DNA from: Sphingobacteriaceae bacterium
GTDB lineage: Bacteria; Bacteroidota; Bacteroidia; UBA7662
NCBI GenBank assembly: GCA_030682795.1
Contig: JAUXNJ010000047.1
Coordinates: forward strand, 124,001-188,000
Direction: 5' to 3'
Length of the DNA stretch: 64,000 bases
Of this stretch, positions 1-7,781 are shown in pieces. Below the pieces are notes generated by a model. It did no database searches and was not told where the DNA came from. It saw nothing but the letters and a program-made list of their open reading frames with translations. Made by a program: the position numbers and the translations under genes. Numbering within the stretch: the first letter of the stretch is position 1; the number at the start of each line of letters is the position of its first letter.

Positions 1-1755
1 CACCCCATGAGCGACCCACGCATTGATGCAGCACTCAAGGCCAATATCAATTTAGCTGAGGTCAAAAACTGGTATCCAGTAGAGGAGGTTAAAGCACTAG
101 AAGGCCGTATTTCAGCCGATTTAACCGCCAAAGGCAATATGAGTGCCATCGATCAAAAGCGTTTCAGCGACTTTATTTTGGATGGACAGATGAGTTTAAC
201 CGATTTCCACACCACTTACGAAGGATTAGAGCAGGGTGTAGATATTAAAAGGGCCAGCATGCGTTTCAGTCCGCAATTTGTCTCCCTCGATGAATTTTCT
301 GTTCAAATGGGCTCCAGTGATTTCAAAGCCAATGGTCGCATCGACAATCTGGTACAATATTACTTTGATGCGGATGTATTGCGCGGGACATTTAATACGA
401 CATCGAACTTGTTGAACCTCAATGAGCTCATGGGCGAGGGAGAAGAAGTGAGTGCTGATGCACCAGCCACGGATAGCACCTCTTTAGAAGTTTTTGAGGT
501 TCCCGCAAACATTGACTTTGCGCTGAATGCCAATTATAAGAAGGTGATTTACGACAACATGGATATTACCAACATGGTTGGGGCTTTGGTTTTGCGAGAT
601 CAATCTGTTGGTTTTAAAGATGTAAGTATGAATTTATTAGGTGGTACTGTTCAAATGGGTGGATCGTACAATAGCCAGAATATCAAAAAACCAAGTATTG
701 ACTTCAACTTGGCCTTGCAACAGTTTGGTATGCAAGAAACCTTCAAGACTTTTGTCACCATGCAAAAAGTGGCGCCCATCGCGCAATACACGAGTGGTAA
801 TTTTAGCACGGGTTTTAATCTTGAAGGCATATTGCTTCAGGACATGACCCCTGATTTAAATACCCTTTCTGGCGGCGGTCTACTTAAAATTCCGAATGCT
901 ACCATCTCAGGTTATAAACCTTTGGAGAAGCTCGCCGAGGTGGTGAAGATGGATAATCTCCGCAAGATGATGATCAGCGATGTGCAACTGACTTTTGAAT
1001 TTGAAAAAGGCAGGTTGTATGTGCAGCCATTCGACATCAATTATCAAGATATTAAGCTTACCATTTTTGGATCCAACGGCTTTGACCAAACCTTGGATTA
1101 TACCATCAATATGGCGGTTCCGCGTGCCAAACTAGGGGCAGCCAATACCTTTATGCAAGGCCTTTCAAAACAAGCTGCAGGCAAGGGCATCGATATCAAC
1201 CTTTCGCCTGTCATTAATATTAAAATACGAATGACCGGTACCAATACCGATCCAAAGATCACTGCAGATTTAGGCGATATGGCCGGTGATGCCGCTGCCA
1301 ATCTCAAACAGCAGGCTTTGGATGAGTTAGAGCGGCGTAAAAAGGAGTTGGACGACAAAGCTAAGGCAGAAGCCGAGCGTTTGAAAAAAGAGCTCGAAGG
1401 CAAGAAGGACGATGCTGAGAAACGTGCGCGCGAAGAGCTTGAGAAAAAACGCCAGCAAGCCAAGGCTGAAGCAGACAAGATTTTGGCTGATGCCAAGGTT
1501 CAAAGCGATAGACTTAGAGTAGAAGGCAAGCGGGCAGCTGATTTGATTCGCAAGGAGGGAGATGACTCGGCTAAAAAGCTAGTTGCTGAAGCGGGTAACA
1601 ATCCTGTTAAAAAATTAGCAGCTGAGAAGGCTGGGGAGCAATTAAAGAAGCAAGCCGAAACGCGTGCACAGCAAACCGAACAGGAAGCTAACGCTCGGGC
1701 AGATCAGCTGATGGCTGAAGCACAAAAACGTGCTAATCAATTATTGAATCCGTAA
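1..1755 (+). CDS. AsmA-like C-terminal region protein, 5' partial
   Basis: The frame is open at the left edge (bases 1-6 read His-Pro before the first ATG at 7), so this is probably the 3' part of a longer gene. The visible 584 residues show the repetitive beta-strand pattern of AsmA-family proteins, envelope proteins linked to outer-membrane lipid and protein homeostasis. Strand-rich sequence runs to about residue 435. It is followed by about 150 residues of Ala/Glu/Lys/Arg-rich sequence (roughly 440-580) that should form a long coiled coil. The tail is an unusual addition to the AsmA fold and might mediate oligomerisation or tethering; that is inference. The stop is one base before the deaminase ATG, suggesting cotranscription. 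Family assignment rests on overall pattern rather than a single motif. Confidence 0.72.
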   Translation, partial: HPMSDPRIDAALKANINLAEVKNWYPVEEVKALEGRISADLTAKGNMSAIDQKRFSDFILDGQMSLTDFHTTYEGLEQGVDIKRASMRFSPQFVSLDEFSVQMGSSDFKANGRIDNLVQYYFDADVLRGTFNTTSNLLNLNELMGEGEEVSADAPATDSTSLEVFEVPANIDFALNANYKKVIYDNMDITNMVGALVLRDQSVGFKDVSMNLLGGTVQMGGSYNSQNIKKPSIDFNLALQQFGMQETFKTFVTMQKVAPIAQYTSGNFSTGFNLEGILLQDMTPDLNTLSGGGLLKIPNATISGYKPLEKLAEVVKMDNLRKMMISDVQLTFEFEKGRLYVQPFDINYQDIKLTIFGSNGFDQTLDYTINMAVPRAKLGAANTFMQGLSKQAAGKGIDINLSPVINIKIRMTGTNTDPKITADLGDMAGDAAANLKQQALDELERRKKELDDKAKAEAERLKKELEGKKDDAEKRAREELEKKRQQAKAEADKILADAKVQSDRLRVEGKRAADLIRKEGDDSAKKLVAEAGNNPVKKLAAEKAGEQLKKQAETRAQQTEQEANARADQLMAEAQKRANQLLNP

Positions 1756-1756
1756 A

Positions 1757-2206
1757 ATGAGCCATATGAAGCTGGAAGCTGGTATGATTGCTGCCATTGA
1801 AGAAGCGAAAGCAGGACTTGCTGAAGGTGGTATTCCCATTGGTTCTGCGCTCGTAAAGGATGGCAAAATCATCGCTCGTGGACGTAATAAGCGCGTGCAG
1901 GAGGATAATCCCATCTTGCATGGTGAGATGGACTGCCTATTCAACGCTGGGCGCGTAGGGAGCTATAAAAACACTGTGATTTATTCAACGCTCATGCCTT
2001 GCTATATGTGCGCTGGGACGATCGTACAGTTTAAAATCCCCAAGGTGATCGTGGGTGAATCAAAAACCTTTGCTGGAGCCAGAGACTTTATGGAGTCGCA
2101 TGGGGTGGAGGTAATAGATTTGAACAATACTGAATGTATTGAGATGATGGAAAGCTTTATAAACCAGTCACCTGAGCTGTGGAATGAAGATATTGGCGAG
2201 CTATAA
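1757..2206 (+). CDS. Cytosine deaminase, yeast FCY1-like (CMP/dCMP-type zinc fold)
   Basis: 149 residues with the zinc-dependent deaminase signature: His55-Gly-Glu57 (zinc ligand and proton shuttle) and Pro-Cys82-x-x-Cys85. Beyond the generic fold it resembles fungal cytosine deaminase: HGE rather than HAE, an Asn44 at the place of the substrate-contacting Asn of the yeast enzyme, and a C-terminus ending W-x-E-D-I-G-E, where the yeast enzyme has the Asp that contacts cytosine. The predicted reaction is cytosine to uracil plus ammonia, in pyrimidine salvage. Bacterial cytosine deaminases are more often CodA-type amidohydrolases, so this is notable. Guanine or another base deaminase activity cannot be excluded. 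It starts one base after the AsmA-like gene; Met4 is an alternative start. Confidence 0.82.
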   Translation: MSHMKLEAGMIAAIEEAKAGLAEGGIPIGSALVKDGKIIARGRNKRVQEDNPILHGEMDCLFNAGRVGSYKNTVIYSTLMPCYMCAGTIVQFKIPKVIVGESKTFAGARDFMESHGVEVIDLNNTECIEMMESFINQSPELWNEDIGEL

Positions 2207-2250
2207 ATAGGCGTCATATCGGCTCGCAAAGGTTAACGATGTTAACCAAT

Positions 2251-2286
2251 AAAAAAGCCGTTGTTCTTACGAGCAACGGCTTTTTT
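2251..2286. terminator. Bidirectional intrinsic terminator between cytosine deaminase and rplS
   Basis: A near-perfect hairpin has GCCGTTG as its core stem, flanked by A6 on the left and T6 on the right, so it can stop transcription from both converging genes. One internal pair is a wobble or mismatch, depending on the strand. Confidence 0.9.
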
Positions 2287-2302
2287 ATGTGTAAGGCTAA
2301 AA

Positions 2303-2647
2303 TTAGCGCTTGGTCTTGATTTTGGCTGCTTTTCCTTTTGCTTCACGCAAGTAGAACAAACGAGCACGACGTACGAGACCGCGGTTCAATACTTCAACTT
2401 TGTCGATAAAAGGTGACGAAGAAGGGAAGATACGCTCTACAGCGATACCGTTAGAGATCTTACGTACAGTAAAGGTTTCGGTGGTGCCGCTACCACGACG
2501 CTGCAAAACTACGCCTTGGAAAACCTGGATACGCTCCTTGTTACCTTCTTTAATTTTGTAGTGCACAGCTACCGTGTCACCCGCTTTAAAGGGGTTTAGG
2601 TCAACACCAACTTTCGTATTTTCTGCTACAAATTTTACCAGGTCCAT
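2303..2647 (-). CDS. rplS: 50S ribosomal protein L19
   Basis: 114 residues, the usual size for bL19, which lies at the 30S-50S interface. Sequence landmarks are the [13 protein letters not shown] segment near the N-terminus, the [10 protein letters not shown] loop at the middle, and the basic C-terminus. It is the last gene of the conserved rpsP-rimM-trmD-rplS series, but 78 bases separate it from trmD and the gap holds a full Bacteroidota promoter, so it can be transcribed independently. The gene converges on the deaminase gene and shares its bidirectional terminator. Confidence 0.98.
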   Translation of the reverse strand: MDLVKFVAENTKVGVDLNPFKAGDTVAVHYKIKEGNKERIQVFQGVVLQRRGSGTTETFTVRKISNGIAVERIFPSSSPFIDKVEVLNRGLVRRARLFYLREAKGKAAKIKTKR

Positions 2648-2681
2648 GATATTATGATTATTCTTTTTTCGAAACGAGATG

Positions 2682-2712
2682 CAAATATACGGTTTTACAT
2701 ATTACTGCAAAA
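2682..2712 (-). promoter_or_regulatory. rplS promoter (TTTTG, 18-base spacer, TATATTTG)
   Basis: On the minus strand, TTTTG at 2712-2708 is followed after 18 bases by TATATTTG at 2689-2682, matching the Bacteroidota -33/-7 consensus. The predicted leader is about 30 bases. Confidence 0.8.
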
Positions 2713-2725
2713 CATAATTGCGTAA

Positions 2726-3418
2726 TTAATGCTGATTTTTATCAGCTAAGAGGCTAGGTCTGCGTGCTTTTGTGCGTTCCACGGCCTGATCATGTCGCCA
2801 TTGCTCAATTTTGGCTTCATGACCTGATAAAAGTACTGCTGGTACTTCCCAGCCTTCATAATTCGAAGGGCGGGTATACGTTGGTGGCGCCACCAAGCCG
2901 TCCTGGAATGAATCAGAGAGGGCAGAGGTTTCGTCGTTCAGCACGCCGGGTAACAAACGAACCACCGAGTCGGCTACGATGGCGGCTGCCAATTCGCCCC
3001 CAGTAAGCACATAATCGCCCACCGAAATTTCCATGGTACACAAATGTTGCCGTACACGCTCGTCTACGCCTTTGTAATGGCCACACAACAAAATGAGGTT
3101 GCCTGTTATGGCTAATTTGTTGCACAAAGCCTGCTCAAGCAGCTGTCCATCGGGCGACATATAAATCACCTCAGCATAATCGCGCTCCGCTTTGAGCTGA
3201 CTAATACACTTGTGAATAGGAGCAATCATCATCACCATGCCTGCTCCGCCGCCATAAGGCTGATCGTCGATTTGACGGTATTTGTTAGTGCTGTAGTCGC
3301 GCAGGTCATGCACCACGATTTCTGCTACACCTTTGTCTTTGGCCCGCTTCAAAATGCTGTGCGATACAAAGCTCTCGAGTAGCTGGGGTACGGCGCTCAG
3401 GATATCGATGCGCATCAT
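2726..3418 (-). CDS. trmD: tRNA (guanine-N1-)-methyltransferase TrmD
   Basis: About 230 residues. TrmD methylates G37 of tRNAs next to the anticodon, using S-adenosylmethionine, and prevents +1 frameshifting. The [13 protein letters not shown] segment and the trefoil-knot sequence [15 protein letters not shown] followed by [14 protein letters not shown] are diagnostic. Two tandem ATGs give alternative starts at 3418 and 3415. Either overlaps the rimM stop (ATGA or TGATG), so the two genes are translationally coupled. It is part of rpsP-rimM-trmD, an order conserved widely in bacteria. Confidence 0.98.
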   Translation of the reverse strand: MMRIDILSAVPQLLESFVSHSILKRAKDKGVAEIVVHDLRDYSTNKYRQIDDQPYGGGAGMVMMIAPIHKCISQLKAERDYAEVIYMSPDGQLLEQALCNKLAITGNLILLCGHYKGVDERVRQHLCTMEISVGDYVLTGGELAAAIVADSVVRLLPGVLNDETSALSDSFQDGLVAPPTYTRPSNYEGWEVPAVLLSGHEAKIEQWRHDQAVERTKARRPSLLADKNQH

Positions 3419-3942
3419 GAGGTATACACATCTAGTAAACCACCTGGCAAGCGCAAATGAATCTGTTTAGCAGCCTTGTCAACACGAACAAGTATATCGT
3501 CGTGCATTGGACAAAGCACCTCATGACTTTGGTGGTCGAATTGTAATAAAAATTGCTGCGGGGTTTCCAACACGCCGGTTACTTCACCCACTGCACCCAA
3601 ATCCTCATCTACAACCTGCATGCCCACCAATTCGTGAAAGTAATACTTATCATCAGGGAGCGGGGGCAAGGCGGTAAGGGGCAGAAATACACCCGCGCCA
3701 ACCAAATCGTCGGCGCTTTCCTCGTCGTCAATGTCTTCGAATTTCAAAAGCAGCTGATTGGCTTTAAAGGCCTTTTGCTTTTGAACTAAAAAAGGGATCA
3801 GTTTGCCCTTGATGTCAAGGAAAACTGATCCCAATTTACTATAATCCGAAGGTTTGTCGACATCCATTACCATCAGCAGTTCTCCGTTAATACCGTGAAC
3901 GCGCTCGAGGTAACCTAGTTCAAATACTTCGTCGAAAGTCAA
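3415..3942 (-). CDS. rimM: Ribosome maturation factor RimM (TTG start)
   Basis: RimM assists 16S rRNA processing and assembly of the 30S head, binding S19. I place the start at the TTG at 3942, which gives 175 residues beginning (M)[16 protein letters not shown]. That matches the family's usual length and N-terminus, and lies 4 bases after the rpsP stop. No ATG is available at this position. The longer open frame back to 4032 runs through the rpsP tail in another frame and encodes only Gln/Lys-rich sequence, so I reject it. The protein has the N-terminal beta-barrel and a C-terminal PRC-type barrel (PHVVD-like region around [11 protein letters not shown]). It is coupled to trmD by an overlap. 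Confidence 0.9.
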   Translation of the reverse strand: MTFDEVFELGYLERVHGINGELLMVMDVDKPSDYSKLGSVFLDIKGKLIPFLVQKQKAFKANQLLLKFEDIDDEESADDLVGAGVFLPLTALPPLPDDKYYFHELVGMQVVDEDLGAVGEVTGVLETPQQFLLQFDHQSHEVLCPMHDDILVRVDKAAKQIHLRLPGGLLDVYTS

Positions 3943-3946
3943 GAGC

Positions 3947-4591
3947 TTATTCGGCTGCGCCTTCTTCTTTCTTTTCTTCTTCGGCTGCAGGTGCTTCCTC
4001 TGCTGCTGCTTCGGCTGCTGGAGCCTCTTCAACTGCTACTTCTGCAACTACAACTTCTTCTTCTGCAGCAGCTTCTGCTACTACTTCAGTTACTTCTTCG
4101 GCAGCTGCTTCTTCAGCAACTTCCTCAGCTACTGGAGTATTTTTAACCAAAATGGCAGCGGCGCGAGCCTCTTTCACCTTAGCTTCTTGCTCCATAGCAG
4201 CTTTTCTGCGCTTTTGATCAGCGGCGCTCAAATTGCTCACCTTGTTGTTGATCAAAGTTTCTTTAGAGGCTACCCATGCTTCAAAGCGCTTTTCAGCTTC
4301 TTCCTGCGTAAGGGCTTCCTTCTTAACACCTTCTAACAAGTGCTTCTTCATCAGAACACCTTTGTAAGAAAGGATGGCACGACAAGTGTCACTAGGCTGG
4401 GCTCCGTTGAAGAGCCATTCTACTGACTTGTCTACATTTAAATCGATGGTTGCCGGATTGGTGTTTGGATTGTATAAACCCAAACGCTCAATAAATCTCC
4501 CGTCTCTCGGAGCACGTGCATCAGCCACCACAATATGATAGATTGGCTTACCCTTTCTACCATGACGCTGTAATCTAATTTTTACTGGCAT
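3947..4591 (-). CDS. rpsP: 30S ribosomal protein S16 with long acidic tail
   Basis: The first 80 or so residues are standard bS16 ([26 protein letters not shown] at the N-terminus, then [10 protein letters not shown]). The protein is 214 residues, more than twice the length of E. coli S16. Residues about 85-150 are a mixed-charge extension, and about 155-214 is almost entirely Ala, Glu and Val. Extended S16 proteins are known in Bacteroidota; this tail is long and very low in complexity. Such an acidic tail would project from the ribosome, and its role is unknown. It heads the rpsP-rimM-trmD operon, from its own promoter at 4616-4646. Confidence 0.96.
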   Translation of the reverse strand: MPVKIRLQRHGRKGKPIYHIVVADARAPRDGRFIERLGLYNPNTNPATIDLNVDKSVEWLFNGAQPSDTCRAILSYKGVLMKKHLLEGVKKEALTQEEAEKRFEAWVASKETLINNKVSNLSAADQKRRKAAMEQEAKVKEARAAAILVKNTPVAEEVAEEAAAEEVTEVVAEAAAEEEVVVAEVAVEEAPAAEAAAEEAPAAEEEKKEEGAAE

Positions 4592-4615
4592 TTAAACGTT
4601 GTTTTAAACGAACCG

Positions 4616-4646
4616 CAAAGATAATAGAAAAGCCTAAGTCTGCAAA
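4616..4646 (-). promoter_or_regulatory. rpsP-rimM-trmD promoter (TTTG, 19-base spacer, TATCTTTG)
   Basis: On the minus strand, TTTG at 4646-4643 and TATCTTTG at 4623-4616 are separated by 19 bases, a full match to the Bacteroidota consensus. The leader is predicted to be about 20 bases. The -33 element lies in the loop of the inverted repeat that follows ffh. Confidence 0.82.
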
Positions 4647-4676
4647 TTCTTAGTAGAATTGTTTACGGACTTAGGC
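4632..4676 (-). terminator. Putative ffh terminator overlapping the rpsP promoter
   Basis: The inverted repeat GCCTAAGTC (4632-4640) / GACTTAGGC (4668-4676) has a 27-base loop. Read on the minus strand it is followed by TTTTCT, a modest U tract. The long loop makes it a weaker candidate than the other terminators here. Confidence 0.5.
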
Positions 4677-4702
4677 GCTACTATTACAGGAGGTTGAGTG
4701 GT

Positions 4703-6040
4703 TTATCGCCGCATGCCAGGAATATTGGGCATTTTAGGCATTTTGCCCATGCCGCCCATCTGATTCATTTTCTTCATCATATCGCGCATATCGCTGAATT
4801 GCTTCATGAGTTGGTTGACTTGAGTGACCGAAGTGCCTGATCCTTTGGCGAGGCGTTCGCGGCGACTGCCGTTGATGAGATTGGGATTGGCCCGTTCGGC
4901 AGGGGTCATCGATTGTATGATGGCCTCCACATGTTTAAAGGCGTCGTCGCTGATGTCGATGTCTTTCAAAGCCTTGCCCATCCCAGGAATCATACCCATG
5001 AGGTCTTTCAAATTGCCCATCTTTTTGATTTGGCCAATTTGAGATAGAAAATCATCAAAGTCGAACTGGTTTTTGCTGATTTTTTTGTTGATCCGAGCAG
5101 CTTCTACTTCGTCGATTTGCAGCTGTGCTTTTTCAACCAACGACACCACATCGCCCATGCCGAGAATGCGGTTGGCCATGCGGTCGGGGTAAAACACATC
5201 TAAAGCCTGCATTTTTTCGCCGGTACTCACAAATTTGATGGGCTTACCTACGGTGTAGCTAATGGTCAATGCCGCACCACCGCGCGCATCGCCGTCGAGC
5301 TTGGTGAGTACCACGCCATCGAAGTTGAGGCGGTCGTTGAAGGCTTTGGCAGTGTTAACGGCATCCTGACCAGTCATGGCATCTACCACAAAGAGGGTTT
5401 CGCCTGGTTTGATGCTGCGATGCACGGCTGCAATCTCGTTCATCATTTCCTCGTCCACTGCCAAACGGCCGGCTGTATCCACAATCACTACGTCGTAACC
5501 CTGAGTGCCAGCCAGTTTAATGCCCTTTTCAGCAATCTGAACAGGGTTTTTATTGCCTTCTTCGGTATAAACGGTAACGCCAATTTGCTCCGCCAATACT
5601 TGCAATTGGTTGATGGCGGCAGGACGGTAAACGTCGCCTGCAATCAACATCACCTTTTTACCTTGGCCTTTTAAGCGTGTAGCGAGTTTGCCGGTAAAAG
5701 TGGTTTTACCAGAACCTTGCAAGCCGGCAATTAAAATTACAGCAGGATTGCCTTTGATATTGATATCGACCGACTGCCCACCCATCAAACGGGTAAGCTC
5801 TTCGTTCATGATTTTTACCAGAAGCTGACCAGGCGAAACGCTTTTAATTACATTTTGACCCAGCGCCTTGGTCTTTACCGTATCGGTAAATTCTTTGGCA
5901 ATCTTATAGTTTACGTCGGCATCCAAGAGGGCGCGACGAATTTCTTTCATGGTTTCCGAAACGTTGGTTTCGGTGATGCGGCCTTCGCCTTTGAGGACCT
6001 TAAACGCGGATTCTAATCGATCGGTAAGTTTTTCAAACAT
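4703..6040 (-). CDS. ffh: Signal recognition particle GTPase Ffh
   Basis: 445 residues from the ATG at 6040, beginning MFEKLTDRLESAFKVLKG, the usual Ffh N-domain. Upstream in-frame sequence is not conserved in the family and contains the promoter, so the longer frame is rejected. The domains are a four-helix N domain, a G domain with GLQGSGKTT (P-loop), DTAGR and TKLDGDARGG, and a C-terminal Met-rich M domain (MRDMMKKMNQMGGMGKMPKMPN) that binds 4.5S RNA and signal peptides. It acts with 4.5S RNA and FtsY in cotranslational targeting. Neither partner is in the window. The gene precedes rpsP, as in many bacteria. Confidence 0.98.
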   Translation of the reverse strand: MFEKLTDRLESAFKVLKGEGRITETNVSETMKEIRRALLDADVNYKIAKEFTDTVKTKALGQNVIKSVSPGQLLVKIMNEELTRLMGGQSVDINIKGNPAVILIAGLQGSGKTTFTGKLATRLKGQGKKVMLIAGDVYRPAAINQLQVLAEQIGVTVYTEEGNKNPVQIAEKGIKLAGTQGYDVVIVDTAGRLAVDEEMMNEIAAVHRSIKPGETLFVVDAMTGQDAVNTAKAFNDRLNFDGVVLTKLDGDARGGAALTISYTVGKPIKFVSTGEKMQALDVFYPDRMANRILGMGDVVSLVEKAQLQIDEVEAARINKKISKNQFDFDDFLSQIGQIKKMGNLKDLMGMIPGMGKALKDIDISDDAFKHVEAIIQSMTPAERANPNLINGSRRERLAKGSGTSVTQVNQLMKQFSDMRDMMKKMNQMGGMGKMPKMPNIPGMRR

Positions 6041-6059
6041 CTTGCTGCAATATGAGGTG

Positions 6060-6067
6060 CAAAAATA
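6060..6067 (-). promoter_or_regulatory. ffh -7 element TATTTTTG
   Basis: An exact TAnnTTTG on the minus strand, followed by GCACC, 19 bases before the ffh ATG. No -33 TTTG lies at the ideal 18-20 base spacing. Confidence 0.65.
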
Positions 6068-6122
6068 AGGAATTGTTTTCCAAAGCCATCTACAAAGCAG
6101 GAGGGATTGGGTCTGTAACAAC

Positions 6123-6154
6123 AAAAAAGCCGCTTCTGTTGAAGGAAGCGGCTT
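6123..6154 (-). terminator. Intrinsic terminator of the rpoD gene
   Basis: The stem AAGCCGCTTC / GAAGCGGCTT is followed on the minus strand by a T6 run. It lies 19 bases after the sigma factor stop codon. Confidence 0.93.
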
Positions 6155-6172
6155 GATATAGGATTTTGGGAA

Positions 6173-7036
6173 CTAGCCCAGGTAAGACTTTAGCATTTTG
6201 CTGCGCGAAGTGTGGCGCAACCGCTTGAGGGCTTTGTCCTTGATCTGACGAACGCGTTCGCGGGTAAGGTCAAATTTCTCGCCGATGTCTTCTAAAGACA
6301 TGCCATGGTCCATACCAATACCAAAGTACAACTTAATTACTTCACGCTGACGCTCAGTAAGGGTTGCTAAAGAACGGTCGATTTCGTTGGCCAACGACTC
6401 TTGCATCAAGATGCCATCGCTTTTTGGCGCATCTTCGTTAATGAGTACGTCTAACAAGGTATTTTCTTCGCCCTGAACGAAAGGGGCATCCATCGAAATG
6501 TGACGGCCGCTGATATTTAAAGTGCTTTCCACTTCATCGGTTGATACCTCCAACATTTCTGCGAGCTCTTCTACTGATGGGTCACGCTCGTATTGCTGCT
6601 CGAGTTGAGAAAAGGCTTTGCCGATTTTATTTAATGAACCTACGCGGTTCAAAGGCAAACGCACAATACGGGAGTGCTCAGCCAAAGCCTGCAAAATCGA
6701 CTGACGAATCCACCATACGGCGTAAGAAATGAACTTAAAACCACGGGTTTCGTCGAAACGCTTGGCGGCTTTGATTAAACCGAGGTTGCCTTCGTTGATC
6801 AAGTCACTCAAAGTCAAACCCTGATTTTGATATTGCTTAGCCACAGAAACCACGAAGCGTAAATTGGCCTTAGTGAGCTTTTCTAATGCCCGTTGATCCC
6901 CTTCACGTATCTTTTTTGCTAAAATCACTTCCTCTTCCGGGGTAATTAGATCGACCTTACCAATTTCTTGCAGATACTTTTCAAGTGACTGACTTTCGCG
7001 ATTGGTGATGGATTTGGTGATTTTTAACTGACGCAT
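6173..7036 (-). CDS. rpoD: Primary sigma factor RpoD/SigA, Bacteroidota short type
   Basis: 287 residues. It lacks the long N-terminal region 1.1 of proteobacterial sigma-70, as is normal for the primary sigma of Bacteroidota. Region 1.2 is near residues 17-45 ([19 protein letters not shown]). Region 2 contains [12 protein letters not shown] and AVWWIRQSI, region 3 [13 protein letters not shown], and region 4 [18 protein letters not shown], the helix-turn-helix that reads the -33 box. This is the factor expected to use the TAnnTTTG promoters found throughout the window. It has its own promoter (7095-7102) and terminator (6123-6154), so it is probably a single-gene transcript. Confidence 0.97.
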   Translation of the reverse strand: MRQLKITKSITNRESQSLEKYLQEIGKVDLITPEEEVILAKKIREGDQRALEKLTKANLRFVVSVAKQYQNQGLTLSDLINEGNLGLIKAAKRFDETRGFKFISYAVWWIRQSILQALAEHSRIVRLPLNRVGSLNKIGKAFSQLEQQYERDPSVEELAEMLEVSTDEVESTLNISGRHISMDAPFVQGEENTLLDVLINEDAPKSDGILMQESLANEIDRSLATLTERQREVIKLYFGIGMDHGMSLEDIGEKFDLTRERVRQIKDKALKRLRHTSRSKMLKSYLG

Positions 7037-7094
7037 ACGTTTGTTTAAAGATGAATGGATTTGCTACAGAATAGGGTGTATTCTTGCAAAGGTG

Positions 7095-7102
7095 CAAAGG
7101 TA
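7095..7102 (-). promoter_or_regulatory. rpoD -7 element TACCTTTG
   Basis: An exact TAnnTTTG on the minus strand. CCTTTGCA occurs again 8 bases downstream (CACCTTTGCAAG), giving a partly duplicated element. The predicted leader is about 55 bases. Confidence 0.68.
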
Positions 7103-7191
7103 TAAATAATTTTGCGCTATAAAAAGTTCATTTTACTGATAATGAATGATTAACAGAAACCAATGTGCTTTTATTTTGTTTAGAAAGACAT

Positions 7192-7199
7192 TAAGTTTG
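7192..7199 (+). promoter_or_regulatory. -7 element TAAGTTTG four bases before the DUF2452 ATG
   Basis: An exact TAnnTTTG ending 4 bases before the ATG at 7204, which predicts a transcript starting at or next to the start codon. TTTTG at 7174-7178 is closer (13 bases) than the usual -33 spacing. Confidence 0.65.
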
Positions 7200-7203
7200 T
7201 TAC

Positions 7204-7689
7204 ATGTCACTAGAAGAAGTCAAAGAAAAGCAGTATTATACAGGTAATCAGGCCTTTGCGCCAATACCGTTGCATGTAGGTTCTGCCATCATTCGTCCCA
7301 TTGATAAGGGTAAATTGAAAGTCACCGCACTCGAAACGGTAGAAAAGCAAGCCAATCAGCAAATTGCCATGCTTAAAAAGCAGGCGGAGTTGATCATGCA
7401 GCAGGTTCGCGATATAGAAATTAGGGTGAGAATTGCGGAAGAAATTTATGCCGCAGACATCAGTTTTGAACCTGTAATTGGTAACGATTATCATTTATAT
7501 GAAAAAAAGTCGGGCGACCGAGTGCTTTCAATGCTATCGCCAGCCGATTGGGGTAAGAAAATTCCGTTTGAGAAATTTGTGGCGAGTGTGAAGTTGTTGG
7601 GTGACCGCACTTGGGAGGTACTCGAAGTAGGGGCAGGATTTGATGCTGCTCAGGAGCAAGCCGAAGAAAGCAGTTATTCAGAAGCCTAA
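7204..7689 (+). CDS. DUF2452 family protein
   Basis: 161 residues with no signal peptide or membrane segment, so probably cytosolic. The layout fits DUF2452, a small family also found in animals: an N-terminal YYTGNQAFAPIPLHVGSA segment, a helical middle (about 45-80) rich in Gln/Lys, and a C-terminal part containing YHLYEKKSGDRVLSMLSP and W-G-K-K-I-P-F. Its biochemical role is not established. It is divergent from rpoD and ends at a strong terminator, so it stands alone. The promoter element almost touching the ATG suggests a leaderless mRNA. The family call comes from recalled consensus and is fairly but not completely secure. Confidence 0.72.
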   Translation: MSLEEVKEKQYYTGNQAFAPIPLHVGSAIIRPIDKGKLKVTALETVEKQANQQIAMLKKQAELIMQQVRDIEIRVRIAEEIYAADISFEPVIGNDYHLYEKKSGDRVLSMLSPADWGKKIPFEKFVASVKLLGDRTWEVLEVGAGFDAAQEQAEESSYSEA

Positions 7690-7728
7690 GAAGCTATAAG
7701 GATACGATTTGTGCAAAAAATGCGCAAT

Positions 7729-7763
7729 AAAAAAGCCGATCGTGATAAACGATCGGCTTTTTT
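7729..7763. terminator. Bidirectional terminator between DUF2452 gene and small basic gene
   Basis: A perfect 14-base inverted repeat with core GCCGATCG, a 7-base loop (TGATAAA), and A6 and T6 flanks on both sides. It serves both converging genes. Confidence 0.95.
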
Positions 7764-7781
7764 ATATTGTAATGCCTTGAA

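Noticed and set aside
1098-1496. Antisense reading frame of 132 codons opposite the AsmA-like coiled coil
   Set aside because: It is the Ser/Ala/Leu/Phe-rich complement of a Glu/Lys/Ala coiled coil, without promoter or recognisable protein. The same holds for the frames opposite the DUF2130 coiled coil (29864-30211) and smc (44643-44957).
3943-4032. N-terminal extension of rimM through the rpsP tail
   Set aside because: It is a frame-shifted reading of the Ala/Glu repeats of rpsP, gives only Gln/Lys-rich sequence, and makes RimM about 30 residues too long. The TTG at 3942 gives the family N-terminus.
6041-6124. N-terminal extension of Ffh
   Set aside because: It covers the promoter element at 6060-6067 and has no similarity to the Ffh N domain, which begins MFEKLTDRLE at 6040.
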